A stretch of 40,184 bases of DNA from the NCBI GenBank assembly GCA_016124895.1, contig WGMU01000120.1, positions 1-40,184 on the forward strand, in the 5' to 3' direction. Shown here in pieces: positions 18,327 through 25,651 of the stretch. This DNA comes from a bacterium (lineage in GTDB: Bacteria > Planctomycetota > Planctomycetia > Planctomycetales > Planctomycetaceae). The notes beneath the pieces are model-generated. The model saw only the letters and a program-made list of their open reading frames with translations. It did no database searches and was not told where the DNA came from. A program made the translations under genes and the position numbers. How positions within the stretch are numbered: position 1 is the first letter of the stretch; the number at the start of each line of letters is the position of its first letter.

Positions 18327-18884
18327 ATGAACGAATCCGCCGATCAGAATGCAATGCCTGCCGCGGCGCCGGCTGCGACGACTGGGTCGCCATCCGCATC
18401 TTCCCCCGGCCGCCGAACGCTGTTCGATCTCCTGGCGATCTCACTGGGAACGGGCCTGGGAATCGGCTTCGTACCGAAAGCTCCTGGCACGTTTGGCAGC
18501 CTGCTCGGTCCGCCGCTGGTCATCGCAACGCAGAAGTCCGATCTGCCGCTGTCGGTACTGAGTGTCGTCATCGTGGTCTTCTGCCTGCTCGGAATTCCGA
18601 TCTGCTCGCGGGCCTCGCGAGCCCTCGGAAAACACGACCCCGGTGAGGTCGTTTATGACGAGGTCGCCGCCTTCTGGCTCGTGTTTCTGCCGCAACTCGT
18701 CACCGGAACGCCGATCACCTGGCAGCACACGATTGCCGGATTCGTTCTGTTTCGCATCTTCGACATCAGCAAACCGTGGCCGGTCTCACGGCTCGAACGC
18801 CTGCCTGGCGGACTCGGTATCATGGCCGATGACCTCGCCGCCGGCATGCTGGCAGGAGCGGTCCTGTTCGTCTTGCCGCTGTGA
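18327..18884 (+). CDS. pgpA: Phosphatidylglycerophosphatase A
   Basis: Removes phosphate from phosphatidylglycerophosphate to give phosphatidylglycerol in the inner membrane. The 185-residue product has a polar N-terminal extension of about 30 residues, then the family blocks GFVPKAPGTFGSLLG, VVYDEVAAFWLV and LGIMADDLAAGM, whose acidic residues bind metal, and three or four hydrophobic helices. The ATG lacks an obvious Shine-Dalgarno. The extension is longer than usual, and a start inside it cannot be excluded. The gene diverges from pyk and is followed 162 bases later by ispG. Confidence 0.93.
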   Translation: MNESADQNAMPAAAPAATTGSPSASSPGRRTLFDLLAISLGTGLGIGFVPKAPGTFGSLLGPPLVIATQKSDLPLSVLSVVIVVFCLLGIPICSRASRALGKHDPGEVVYDEVAAFWLVFLPQLVTGTPITWQHTIAGFVLFRIFDISKPWPVSRLERLPGGLGIMADDLAAGMLAGAVLFVLPL

Positions 18885-18946
18885 ACTGGATGCCGATTCA
18901 ACTGCCCCTGGCGTCGCCCGCGAATCTGCTACCATCTCCGGCAGGC

Positions 18947-18971
18947 CGGACCGAGTACAGCGAGTTCCGGC
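18947..18971. repeat. Half-copy of the composite repeat at 7031-7178
   Basis: GGACCGAGTACAGCGAGTTC and the next five bases match the outer arm of the repeat at 7031-7060 with two differences, and the right arm (7145-7178, reverse complement) with one. It is a lone arm between pgpA and ispG; no matching inverted arm is seen nearby. Confidence 0.6.
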
Positions 18972-19046
18972 ATACGAGATATCACGACATTCTCAGTGCC
19001 GGAGCGGCGTTTCGCTTGATCCGGCCCTACGGAACTGACAGCCCAC

Positions 19047-20210
19047 ATGGACGCAAACTCTCCAGCGATTCATCGCAACCCAACCCGGCCTGTGAAGATC
19101 GGCAGCGTGACGATTGGCGCAGGCAACCCGATTGCCGTGCAGAGCATGACGGCAACGCACACGACGAACATCGATGCGACGGTCGCTCAGGTCAACGCAG
19201 TCGCTGCGGCTGGAGCTGACGTCATCCGCATCGCCGTCGACAGTAAAAAAGACGCGGACGCGCTGATCGAAATCCGCCGACAGACGTCCGCAAATCTGTC
19301 GGTCGATCTGCAGGAGAACTACCGGCTGGCGGAACTCGTCGCGCCGCACGTCGACAAGATTCGCTACAACCCCGGACACCTCTATCACCACGAACGCGAG
19401 AAGCCCTGGCAGGACAAGGTCCGTTACATCGCGGGCATCGCGGCGGACAATGACTGCGCCATCCGAGTCGGCGTGAATTGCGGCTCGGTCGATCCGGCGA
19501 AGCTCGACCGGTACGACGCCGACGACTCGATCTCGCCAATGCTCGAAAGCGCGTTCGACCATTGCGAGTTCCTCGACTCACTGGGCTTCACGCGGTACTG
19601 CGTCTCGCTGAAAGATTCTGATCCGCAGAAAGTCATCGAGGTCAACCGCCGCTTTGCCGAGCAGCGTCCAGACGTGCCGCTGCACCTGGGCGTGACCGAA
19701 GCCGGGATGCCACCGGACGGGATCATCAAAACTCGGATTGCGTTCGAGCAGCTCATCAGCCGCGGCATCGGCGACACGGTCCGCGTCTCGCTGACGGTCC
19801 CGAATGACCGCAAGGGCGAAGAGATCGCAGCCGGACGTGCGATCCTGGCCGACATTGCCGCCGGTCGAGTCCGCTCGGTCGTCGACTTCGGTCTGCCGAC
19901 GCTCAACATCATCAGTTGCCCGAGCTGCTCGCGCGTCGAAAACGAAGCCTTCATCGACCTCGCACAGCAGGTCAAGGAGATGACGCAGTACGCGAAGGAC
20001 CACGCAATCACCATCGCCGTAATGGGCTGCCGCGTGAACGGTCCCGGCGAAACCGACGACGCCGACCTGGGCCTCTGGTGCGCCCCGAATTTTGTCAACC
20101 TGAAACGCGGCCCTGAAGAACTTGGCGCCTACCCGTACGACGAAATTCTGCCCCGTCTGAAACAGGAACTCGACGCTCTGATTGAAGCCAAATCCGCAGC
20201 GTCGGTTTGA
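19047..20210 (+). CDS. ispG: 4-hydroxy-3-methylbut-2-enyl diphosphate synthase (IspG)
   Basis: Iron-sulfur enzyme of the non-mevalonate isoprenoid pathway, converting MEcPP to HMBPP. The 387-residue product is the short bacterial form: a TIM-barrel domain ([20 protein letters not shown] at the start, then [12 protein letters not shown] and KIRYNPGH) and a reductase-like C-terminal domain. The cluster ligands are Cys291 and Cys294 (SCPSCSR) and Cys328 ([10 protein letters not shown]), with Glu335 as the fourth ligand. The start codon is ATG with no strong ribosome site. The last 52 codons are duplicated, in decayed form, at 22424-22574 on the far side of kup. Confidence 0.97.
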   Translation: MDANSPAIHRNPTRPVKIGSVTIGAGNPIAVQSMTATHTTNIDATVAQVNAVAAAGADVIRIAVDSKKDADALIEIRRQTSANLSVDLQENYRLAELVAPHVDKIRYNPGHLYHHEREKPWQDKVRYIAGIAADNDCAIRVGVNCGSVDPAKLDRYDADDSISPMLESAFDHCEFLDSLGFTRYCVSLKDSDPQKVIEVNRRFAEQRPDVPLHLGVTEAGMPPDGIIKTRIAFEQLISRGIGDTVRVSLTVPNDRKGEEIAAGRAILADIAAGRVRSVVDFGLPTLNIISCPSCSRVENEAFIDLAQQVKEMTQYAKDHAITIAVMGCRVNGPGETDDADLGLWCAPNFVNLKRGPEELGAYPYDEILPRLKQELDALIEAKSAASV

Positions 20211-20307
20211 GGATCCTTCGCCGTCGAGTGTCCCGTCACTACTCAAACCGACGAATTCAAATGGAGCATTCCGGACCCGCGAGTTGCACACGACGAACTG
20301 CCGACGA

Positions 20308-22218
20308 CTACAACTCGACCTGCACTCCGATTTCAATAACCTGCTCGGCAGGCAGGCGGTAATAGGTGGTGGCTCGCTGGGCATTGCGCGACATCCATGC
20401 AAACAGATGCTCGCGCCACAGAGCAAGTCCCGGGCCTTCTGTCGCCTGCAGGATCTCGCCTCCGAGGAAATAGCTGACGTCCTGATCGGCGAACGTCAGA
20501 CCGTTGATCTGCAGGCGGTTCAGTTCGCGCGGTACGTTGGGTTCGTCCATGAATCCATAGGTCAGTCCGATGCGCAAGAAGCCTTCACCGATCTCTTCGA
20601 TTTCGATGCGGTTCGCGGGACGGACGCGGGGGACTTCAGCCGTCGTCACTGTCAGGATCACGACCTGCTCGTGCAGCACTTTGTTGTGAGCCAGATTGTG
20701 ATGAAGAGCCGACGGCGTGCTGTTGGGGTTACTGGACATGAACACCGCAATACCTGGCACACGCTGCGGCGGATCCTCCAGAAGCTGAGCGAGATACTGA
20801 TCGAGCGGAACCAGCCCCTTGCGCAGGCGTGAGCCCAGGAGTTTGCGGCCGGCTCGCCAGGTGGACATCAGCGTGAAGATGCCTCCAGCGACAAGCAGCG
20901 GAAACCAACCGCCGTACGCGACTTTGATGATATTGGCTCCGAAGAAACTCAGATCGACGATCAGGAAGACGCCACACAATCCCACGGCCGCGAGCATCGT
21001 CCATTTCCAGCGCAGGGTCGCCAGTTGAAAAAACAGCACCGTCGTGATGACCATCGTGATCGTGATCGCCACGCCGTAGGCCGCCGCCAGATTGCTCGAC
21101 GAACCGAATCCCAGCACCAGTCCGATACATGCCACCATCAGACTCCAGTTAACGGCCGGGATGTAGATCTGCCCCATCTGCTCGGACGACGTGTGTTCGA
21201 TTCGCAGTCGCGGGCTGTAGCCAAGCTGAATGGCCTGCAGTGTGAGAGAAAATGCGCCGGTGATGACGGCCTGCGACGCGATCACAGTGGCCAGCGTGGC
21301 CAGAATCACCAGCGGATAGCGCGACCAGTTCGGAGCCATGTGGTAGAAGGGATTGACCGCAGCTTCGGGCGTCGAGATCAGGAAGGCTCCCTGACCGAAA
21401 TAGTTCACCAGCAGCGACGGCAGCACGATGGCGTACCACGTGACTCGAATCGGCCGCTTGCCGAAATGGCCAATGTCCGCATACAGCGCCTCGCCGCCCG
21501 TCACGACCAGAAAGACAGCTCCCAGAATCGCAAATCCCGGCCAGCCGGCCTCGCGGAAAAAGTTCACCGCGTGCAGCGGATTCACGGCCTGCAGCACACT
21601 CGGCATCCGCACGATGTGGACCAGCCCCAACAGCAGCAACATCAGCATCCAGATCAGTGTGACGGGACCAAACACCACCCCCACTCCGGCTGTGCCGCGC
21701 GACTGAAAGAAGAACAGCCCGATCAGAATGACGACCGTAATCATCTCGATATACGGATCAAGCGCCGGCGTGGCGATCTCCAGTCCTTCGACGGCGCTCA
21801 GCACCGAGATCGCCGGAGTAATCATGCCATCGGCGTAGAGCAGCGCCGCGCCGAACAGGCCCAGTGTGATGACCAGCCTGCGCCGCGTTTCCGCCCCTGC
21901 CGTCACGGGAGTGATCAACGCTGCCAGGGCCAGGATACCCCCCTCGCCCTGATTGTCCGCACGCAGGACGAACAGCAGGTACTTGACTGCAATAACAATT
22001 GTCAGTGCCCAGAAAATCAGAGACAGAACGCCGAGCACATTGCCAGGCGTGACGTCGACCGCGTGCGTGCCATGAAAGCATTCGCGGAGTGCATACAGCG
22101 GGCTGGTGCCGATATCGCCATAAACGACTCCCAATGCAGTCAGCGAGAGCAGCGCCAGAGCCCGGCCGCGCGGCGGATCCGTCTGGAAAGACGCTTCGCC
22201 CGTCCCGGTGTCGTTCAT
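20308..22218 (-). CDS. kup: Kup-type potassium uptake protein
   Basis: A potassium/proton symporter of the KUP/HAK/KT family in the cytoplasmic membrane. The 636-residue product starts with the signature GVVYGDIGTSPLYALRECF, continues with RADNQGEGGILAL and about 12 hydrophobic helices to about residue 455, and ends in a cytoplasmic domain of about 180 residues (VPGIAVFMSSNPNSTPSALHHNL). The ATG follows GGGAG 8 bases upstream. The gene converges on ispG, 97 bases away, and is flanked by two same-direction copies of the ispG 3' end. Confidence 0.96.
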   Translation of the reverse strand: MNDTGTGEASFQTDPPRGRALALLSLTALGVVYGDIGTSPLYALRECFHGTHAVDVTPGNVLGVLSLIFWALTIVIAVKYLLFVLRADNQGEGGILALAALITPVTAGAETRRRLVITLGLFGAALLYADGMITPAISVLSAVEGLEIATPALDPYIEMITVVILIGLFFFQSRGTAGVGVVFGPVTLIWMLMLLLLGLVHIVRMPSVLQAVNPLHAVNFFREAGWPGFAILGAVFLVVTGGEALYADIGHFGKRPIRVTWYAIVLPSLLVNYFGQGAFLISTPEAAVNPFYHMAPNWSRYPLVILATLATVIASQAVITGAFSLTLQAIQLGYSPRLRIEHTSSEQMGQIYIPAVNWSLMVACIGLVLGFGSSSNLAAAYGVAITITMVITTVLFFQLATLRWKWTMLAAVGLCGVFLIVDLSFFGANIIKVAYGGWFPLLVAGGIFTLMSTWRAGRKLLGSRLRKGLVPLDQYLAQLLEDPPQRVPGIAVFMSSNPNSTPSALHHNLAHNKVLHEQVVILTVTTAEVPRVRPANRIEIEEIGEGFLRIGLTYGFMDEPNVPRELNRLQINGLTFADQDVSYFLGGEILQATEGPGLALWREHLFAWMSRNAQRATTYYRLPAEQVIEIGVQVEL

Positions 22219-22303
22219 GGAGCTGCTCCCGGAACTTCCGCGTTGAGTTTTCAGTGTCGTCGGCGACAGCCCGTCTCAGGCCACAACCAGCTTCCGAGCC
22301 GCC

Positions 22304-22331
22304 CTTATACAACGTGAACCGCGCCTCGCAA
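22304..22331 (-). promoter_or_regulatory. Possible kup promoter
   Basis: On the minus strand TTGCGA (22326-22331) and TATAAG (22304-22309) are 16 bases apart. This would give a leader of about 80 bases before the kup ATG at 22218. No riboswitch fold was recognised in the leader. Confidence 0.4.
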
Positions 22332-22423
22332 CCCCGCCTCGAGCTGCCATTTGACAGTCACGTCGAGCTGGTTCCGACCGGTCGCTCACGTCCAGTTCAG
22401 GGCAGCCAACCGGAACCGCTTGA

Positions 22424-22574
22424 CCGACGACGAGGGCCTCTGGTGCGTCCCGAACTTCGTCAACCTCAAGCGCGGCCTGAAAGAACAGGACGCTTACCGA
22501 ACGACGAAATCCTGCCCCGCCAGAAACGGGAACTCGACGCCCTGATCGAAGCCCGATCCGCCGCGTCGGTCTGA
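22424..22574 (+). pseudogene. Decayed 3' fragment of an ispG gene
   Basis: The reading [18 protein letters not shown] followed, after one frameshift, by [20 protein letters not shown] and a final AASV plus TGA corresponds to the last 50 or so codons of the intact ispG (20052-20210). Compared with it there is a 6-base in-frame deletion near the start and a 1-base deletion near 22497. Many of the base differences are at third codon positions, so the parent was probably a functional, divergent gene. The upstream part of ispG is absent. It lies upstream of kup, in ispG orientation. Confidence 0.85.
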
Positions 22575-22653
22575 GTCGTCGCCGACTGACGAGACTTCCT
22601 GGCCTGGGTCTCCAGAGCCGACACGTTCGGCAAGCGACTTCGCAGTACAGCCG

Positions 22654-22965
22654 CTACGCTTGCCCGCCGTCTTCCGGTAGCGGACCTTCGTACGGAAACC
22701 GGTGGATGCTGCGGATGCACTCGGACAGGGCCTTCAGCAGGTTGGAACCCCAGCCGCTGGGTGTGTACGGAGCCGTGTTCTGGTTTGTCTGTTTGTCCGC
22801 CTGAGCGAAGAAACGCATTGACTGGTTCTGGCCGTTGACAACGAACTGCTTGACGACAATGCCAAACTCGATTTCCACGTCGCCCTGCTGCTTCATCACC
22901 GAAAAGAAGTGGAGTTTAGCCAGTTTCTCGGAGGGGTCATTCTGGGCGAGTTCCCAATCGGACAT
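22654..22965 (-). CDS. Uncharacterised 103-residue protein
   Basis: A small soluble protein (SDWELAQNDPSEKLAKLHFF at the start, then QQGDVEIEFGIVVKQFVVN and a C-terminal helix LLKALSECIRSIHRFPYEG). No family recognised. The alternation of a short helix, beta strands and a final helix suggests a compact alpha/beta fold. AAGGA lies 5 bases before the ATG. It follows the STAS gene by 56 bases on the same strand, so the two are probably co-transcribed and may act in one pathway. Confidence 0.75.
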   Translation of the reverse strand: MSDWELAQNDPSEKLAKLHFFSVMKQQGDVEIEFGIVVKQFVVNGQNQSMRFFAQADKQTNQNTAPYTPSGWGSNLLKALSECIRSIHRFPYEGPLPEDGGQA

Positions 22966-23021
22966 CGTGTATTCCTTGCTGCTGCTTCTCTGTCGTTCCG
23001 CAAGGTACCGTCGACAGTCGC

Positions 23022-23369
23022 TCAGGACGCCGCGAAACCTGCAAGCGCTTCCTCTTCGGTGGGATGGACTTCGACCATCATCGGCAGTTTGACGAGTTGC
23101 AGAACCTCAAGCACCGCAGGCCTCGGGCTGCAGAGTCGCAGTGTGCCACCGATTCTGCGAACACTCGTAAAGCTGGCAATCAGCTCGCCCACCCCATAAC
23201 TGTCGATGTACGGCACCTCGGCCAGGTTCAGCAGCACCTGCGTCACCTGGTCGGCCACTGTCTGCTTGATTCGCTGAGCCAGCGTCGTGCTCTCGTTCCC
23301 CAGAATCAGCCGTCCCTTGAGAGCGAGCACGGTGACTCCATCGACTTCTTTCTGATCAATCTGCAGCAT
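23022..23369 (-). CDS. STAS-domain anti-sigma factor antagonist
   Basis: A 115-residue single STAS domain, the SpoIIAA/RsbV type that binds and neutralises an anti-sigma kinase when unphosphorylated. The core reads TVLALKGRLILGNES, then LLNLAEVPYIDSYGVGEL with the expected phosphoserine Ser57 (DSYG, where DSSG is more common), then the last helix region. The ATG at 23369 has AGGAG 6 bases upstream; the longer open frame to 23483 is not supported. No kinase or phosphatase partner is in the window, so the regulated target is unknown. Confidence 0.88.
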   Translation of the reverse strand: MLQIDQKEVDGVTVLALKGRLILGNESTTLAQRIKQTVADQVTQVLLNLAEVPYIDSYGVGELIASFTSVRRIGGTLRLCSPRPAVLEVLQLVKLPMMVEVHPTEEEALAGFAAS

Positions 23370-23714
23370 CGTGACTCCTGGCTGAGAAACCGAGGCGTAA
23401 AATCGGGGCCGAGGCAGCCGCCATGACGGCTCAGCAATCAGACTCCGTCGCAGGTCAGGCACCGCTGGGGCTGAGGTTAGCACGCTCGCCTCAGTTCATC
23501 CACAAGCCGCGTGTTCCTTCCGATGAGAGAAGCCGCAGTCTGAGCCGCAAGCTCGCGCAACCCGGCACAGAGATTGCTCAAGACAAGCCATGTGCTCCGA
23601 TCAGGAGAATGCGTGCGGCTCGCCAGAGGATCGAATCCAAACCGCCAGGCGGAACGCTTCTCCAGGTCGAAATTGAGCATTCGAACCAATGGCCCCAACG
23701 AAGGGAGTACGGCG
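23370..23714. other. Divergent intergenic region between STAS and 2TM genes
   Basis: About 345 bases with no supported gene. Open frames entering it from either side lack ribosome sites. No convincing promoter or RNA structure was recognised. Confidence 0.5.
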
Positions 23715-23978
23715 ATGAGCGGCAATACAGAACAATATGAACAGGCGAAGGTACGGGTTGAGCAGAAGTTGGGCTTCTACATTCACCTGGCGGTGTTCGT
23801 GCTGGTCAATGCCCTGCTGACGGCGATCGACCTGACATCAACTCCCGACGAACTCTGGTTCTACTGGCCGCTCGGCGGCTGGGGCATCGGCCTCGTCCTG
23901 CACGCCGTCAAAGTCTTCAGCAGCGGCCCCTCCGCGCTCAAGCAGCGAATGATCGAACACGAGATGGCCCGCAAGTAG
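23715..23978 (+). CDS. 2TM-domain small membrane protein
   Basis: An 87-residue protein with the 2TM domain pattern: an N-terminal helix (YEQAKVRVEQKLGFYIHLAV), a first membrane helix (HLAVFVLVNALLTAID), a short DELWFYWPLGGWGIG loop and second helix, then a conserved tail (HAVKVFSSGPSALKQRMIEHE). Function of the family is unknown; it often occurs at the ends of sensor kinases or alone. GGGAG lies 7 bases before the ATG. A decayed second copy of its C-terminal third is found at 24904-25002. Confidence 0.88.
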   Translation: MSGNTEQYEQAKVRVEQKLGFYIHLAVFVLVNALLTAIDLTSTPDELWFYWPLGGWGIGLVLHAVKVFSSGPSALKQRMIEHEMARK

Positions 23979-23988
23979 GCTGGATTTT

Positions 23989-24071
23989 GCAGGGTACACG
24001 GGACGCGGCGCAACGCATCAGAATCGATCGCAAGAAGACGGTGCGTTCCGCTGTGCTCCACGCACTCTGCA
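23989..24071. repeat. Inverted pair of GGTGCGT-type repeats
   Basis: The left unit (23989-24019, TGCAGGGTACACGGGACGCG core) and right unit (24037-24071, reverse complement with GGAGCACAGCGGAACGCACC) are two diverged copies of the same element in opposite orientation. A third, best-kept copy is at 24851-24890. The pair starts 11 bases after the 2TM stop and ends 13 bases before the next gene's stop on the other strand, so it may end both transcripts. Confidence 0.65.
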
Positions 24072-24083
24072 GAACGACGGCGG

Positions 24084-24338
24084 TTACGGGTGTCGCCGTT
24101 TTCCGAAGCGATCCGGAACTTTGTAGCGACGACTTCGGACAGTGCTGCTGACGACGAAGAGCAACCAAAGCACTGTCCCGGCTAAAATCAGCATGCCCGC
24201 GAGCCACGCGCCATAGCCATCCGCCGGATTCTTCGCGTAAGTGAGCCACGCAATCGCGGTCAATGCTCCTGATGCAATCAGGCACAGCCCTGTCATCAGC
24301 ATTGAGAGCCCAGGCGATCCTCCTTTGCCGACACCCAT
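24084..24338 (-). CDS. Small membrane protein, two predicted helices
   Basis: An 84-residue protein with two hydrophobic segments (LSMLMTGLCLIASGALTAIA and AWLAGMLILAGTVLWLLFVV) joined by a short polar loop and ending in a strongly basic tail (RSRRYKVPDRFGKRR) that should face the cytoplasm. No family recognised. The ATG at 24338 has GGAG about 8 bases upstream; the frame extends to a GTG at 24401 with no ribosome site. It converges with the 2TM gene across a repeat pair. Confidence 0.6.
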   Translation of the reverse strand: MGVGKGGSPGLSMLMTGLCLIASGALTAIAWLTYAKNPADGYGAWLAGMLILAGTVLWLLFVVSSTVRSRRYKVPDRFGKRRHP

Positions 24339-24469
24339 TGTCACGCTCCGATCCAGTGTCTTCTGATCAAGTACAGCCACTTTCCGGTCGGTACGTCGCA
24401 CGAAGAACGCAATGTCAGCCGCGGGCCAGTTCCCGTCGGCCGATCGGACCGTTCATATCAGGCCGGCCG

Positions 24470-24856
24470 GTGGGAATCGACCCTACAGACTACGGCTTCG
24501 CGCCGCCGCTGGTGAATGCGTCACGAAAGCCGGGCGAGTGGCAGGTCTACGACATCCGCTACCGCGCCCCTCGACGCGACACCACCGGAGCCATCGTCGA
24601 AGAGGGCAGCGTGACCGCGTGGCTCAACGGCCAGAAAGTGCAGGACAACACGACGTTCGGCGAGCCTCGATCGAAGTACCACCCGTACCGCTACGGCACG
24701 ACGCCTTACCTGCAGACGATCTGGACCACCCAGAAACAAACCTCCGTCGGCCCGGTCTTCCTCCAGGACCACGACAGCCCCGTCCGCTTTCGCAACATCT
24801 GGATCCGCCCGCGCGATGATCACGCAGAGTTCTACGAGCCAGGAAAGGCTTTGTAG
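24470..24856 (+). pseudogene. 5'-truncated DUF1080 (3-keto-disaccharide hydrolase-like) remnant
   Basis: The frame encodes only the C-terminal half of a DUF1080 domain: APPLVNASRKPGEWQVYDIR, a strand GSVTAWLNGQKVQDNTTFGE and the hallmark QDHDSPVRFRNIWIRP. The N-terminal half, signal peptide and ribosome site are missing; upstream of about 24470 the frame has no similarity. DUF1080 proteins are usually secreted glycan-related enzymes common in planctomycetes. The stop codon falls inside a GGTGCGT repeat. No internal stops, so decay is recent or a short product is still made. Confidence 0.7.
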
Positions 24857-24890
24857 GGTGCGTGGTGCGCAGCGGAACGCACCCTGAAAA
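24851..24890. repeat. GGTGCGT-type inverted repeat, best copy
   Basis: AGGGTGCGT (24855-24863) and ACGCACCCT (24877-24885) pair perfectly around a 13-base loop. Relatives of this element are common in many bacterial genomes. It joins the end of the DUF1080 remnant to the start of the 2TM remnant. Confidence 0.7.
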
Positions 24891-24903
24891 GTGCCCCCTC
24901 GCT

Positions 24904-25002
24904 GGCTGGGACCGCGGCTTCGCGTCGCACGCGACCGAACTCTTCACCACAGGCCAATCCACGCTCAAACAGCGGGCAATCGAACGCGAACTAGCGCAAA
25001 GT
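24904..25002 (+). pseudogene. Fragment of a 2TM-domain gene
   Basis: GWDRGFASHATELFTTGQST followed by LKQRAIERELAQ aligns without gaps to residues 53-85 of the intact 2TM protein (GWGIGLVLHAVKVFSSGPSA and LKQRMIEHEMAR). Only this C-terminal third remains, the second membrane helix has lost hydrophobicity, and the frame runs past the expected end. The open frame begins with a start-like GTG at 24862 inside the repeat but has no ribosome site. Confidence 0.7.
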
Positions 25003-25076
25003 CATTTGGTAAGCAATTGGGAAGAAAATACCTCGTGGCAATCCTGTATGCCGGATTCAAACGCGGATCTCATCAC

Positions 25077-25421
25077 TTAAAGGAATGAAAGAAGGTTTCG
25101 GAAGACGCTGGTGATCTTGGTCCGCCACCGATCAGGAACATGTGCAGTCTGATCTTTGGGCTCCAGTTTTCTGTCGCCTTGAAGCAGTTGCTGCTCTCGT
25201 TGCTTGAGTTCGATGAGCTTCAATGCGGCCACAGACAACGCAAGATCAGCTTCATTCTTGATTCGTTGAATATCAGCTTCCAGAGCCGCCTCATCAATGA
25301 TCAACGAGAAGGCATAGGTTTCGTCGCAACTTGGATACAGTTGCATCGCGAGAATGACGACCTCACCAACCTTTGGCGGAAGTGCGTTGATGTGGACGAC
25401 TGATCGGATCTGATTCGACAT
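25077..25421 (-). CDS. Small helical protein of unknown function
   Basis: A 114-residue protein that I do not recognise. The first 45 residues look like short beta strands (SVVHINALPPKVGEVVILAM, then AFSLIIDEAAL). Residues 45-80 form a charged amphipathic helix (ADIQRIKNEADLALSVAALK, ELKQREQQLLQG) that could be a coiled coil. The end is basic. GGAGGAG lies 6 bases before the ATG, one of the strongest ribosome sites here. It follows the large PAS gene by 230 bases on the same strand and shares its lower GC, so the two may have arrived together. Confidence 0.75.
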   Translation of the reverse strand: MSNQIRSVVHINALPPKVGEVVILAMQLYPSCDETYAFSLIIDEAALEADIQRIKNEADLALSVAALKLIELKQREQQLLQGDRKLEPKDQTAHVPDRWRTKITSVFRNLLSFL

Positions 25422-25651
25422 TGGATGCTCCTCCGGATCGGGAAAGAAACTGGAGGAACGCGGTATAGCCTCAAACTGGCCACCCTCAACAAATCAGTAA
25501 CCACAAATGCAACGTCAAAAAAACTAGTTTCAAGCCGGTAACACGAGTTTCATGGGTTCTGTTTCGAGGCCCCTACGAAAAAAAACGATGTCACAAACAC
25601 GAACGCAATAACGCCTTTTCCTGACAGCAGTTATGCCTTGAGCATCGAAAC

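Noticed and set aside
21025-22317. A 430-residue open frame opposite kup
   Set aside because: Rich in His, Arg and Gln as expected for the antisense of a membrane protein; no domain recognised.
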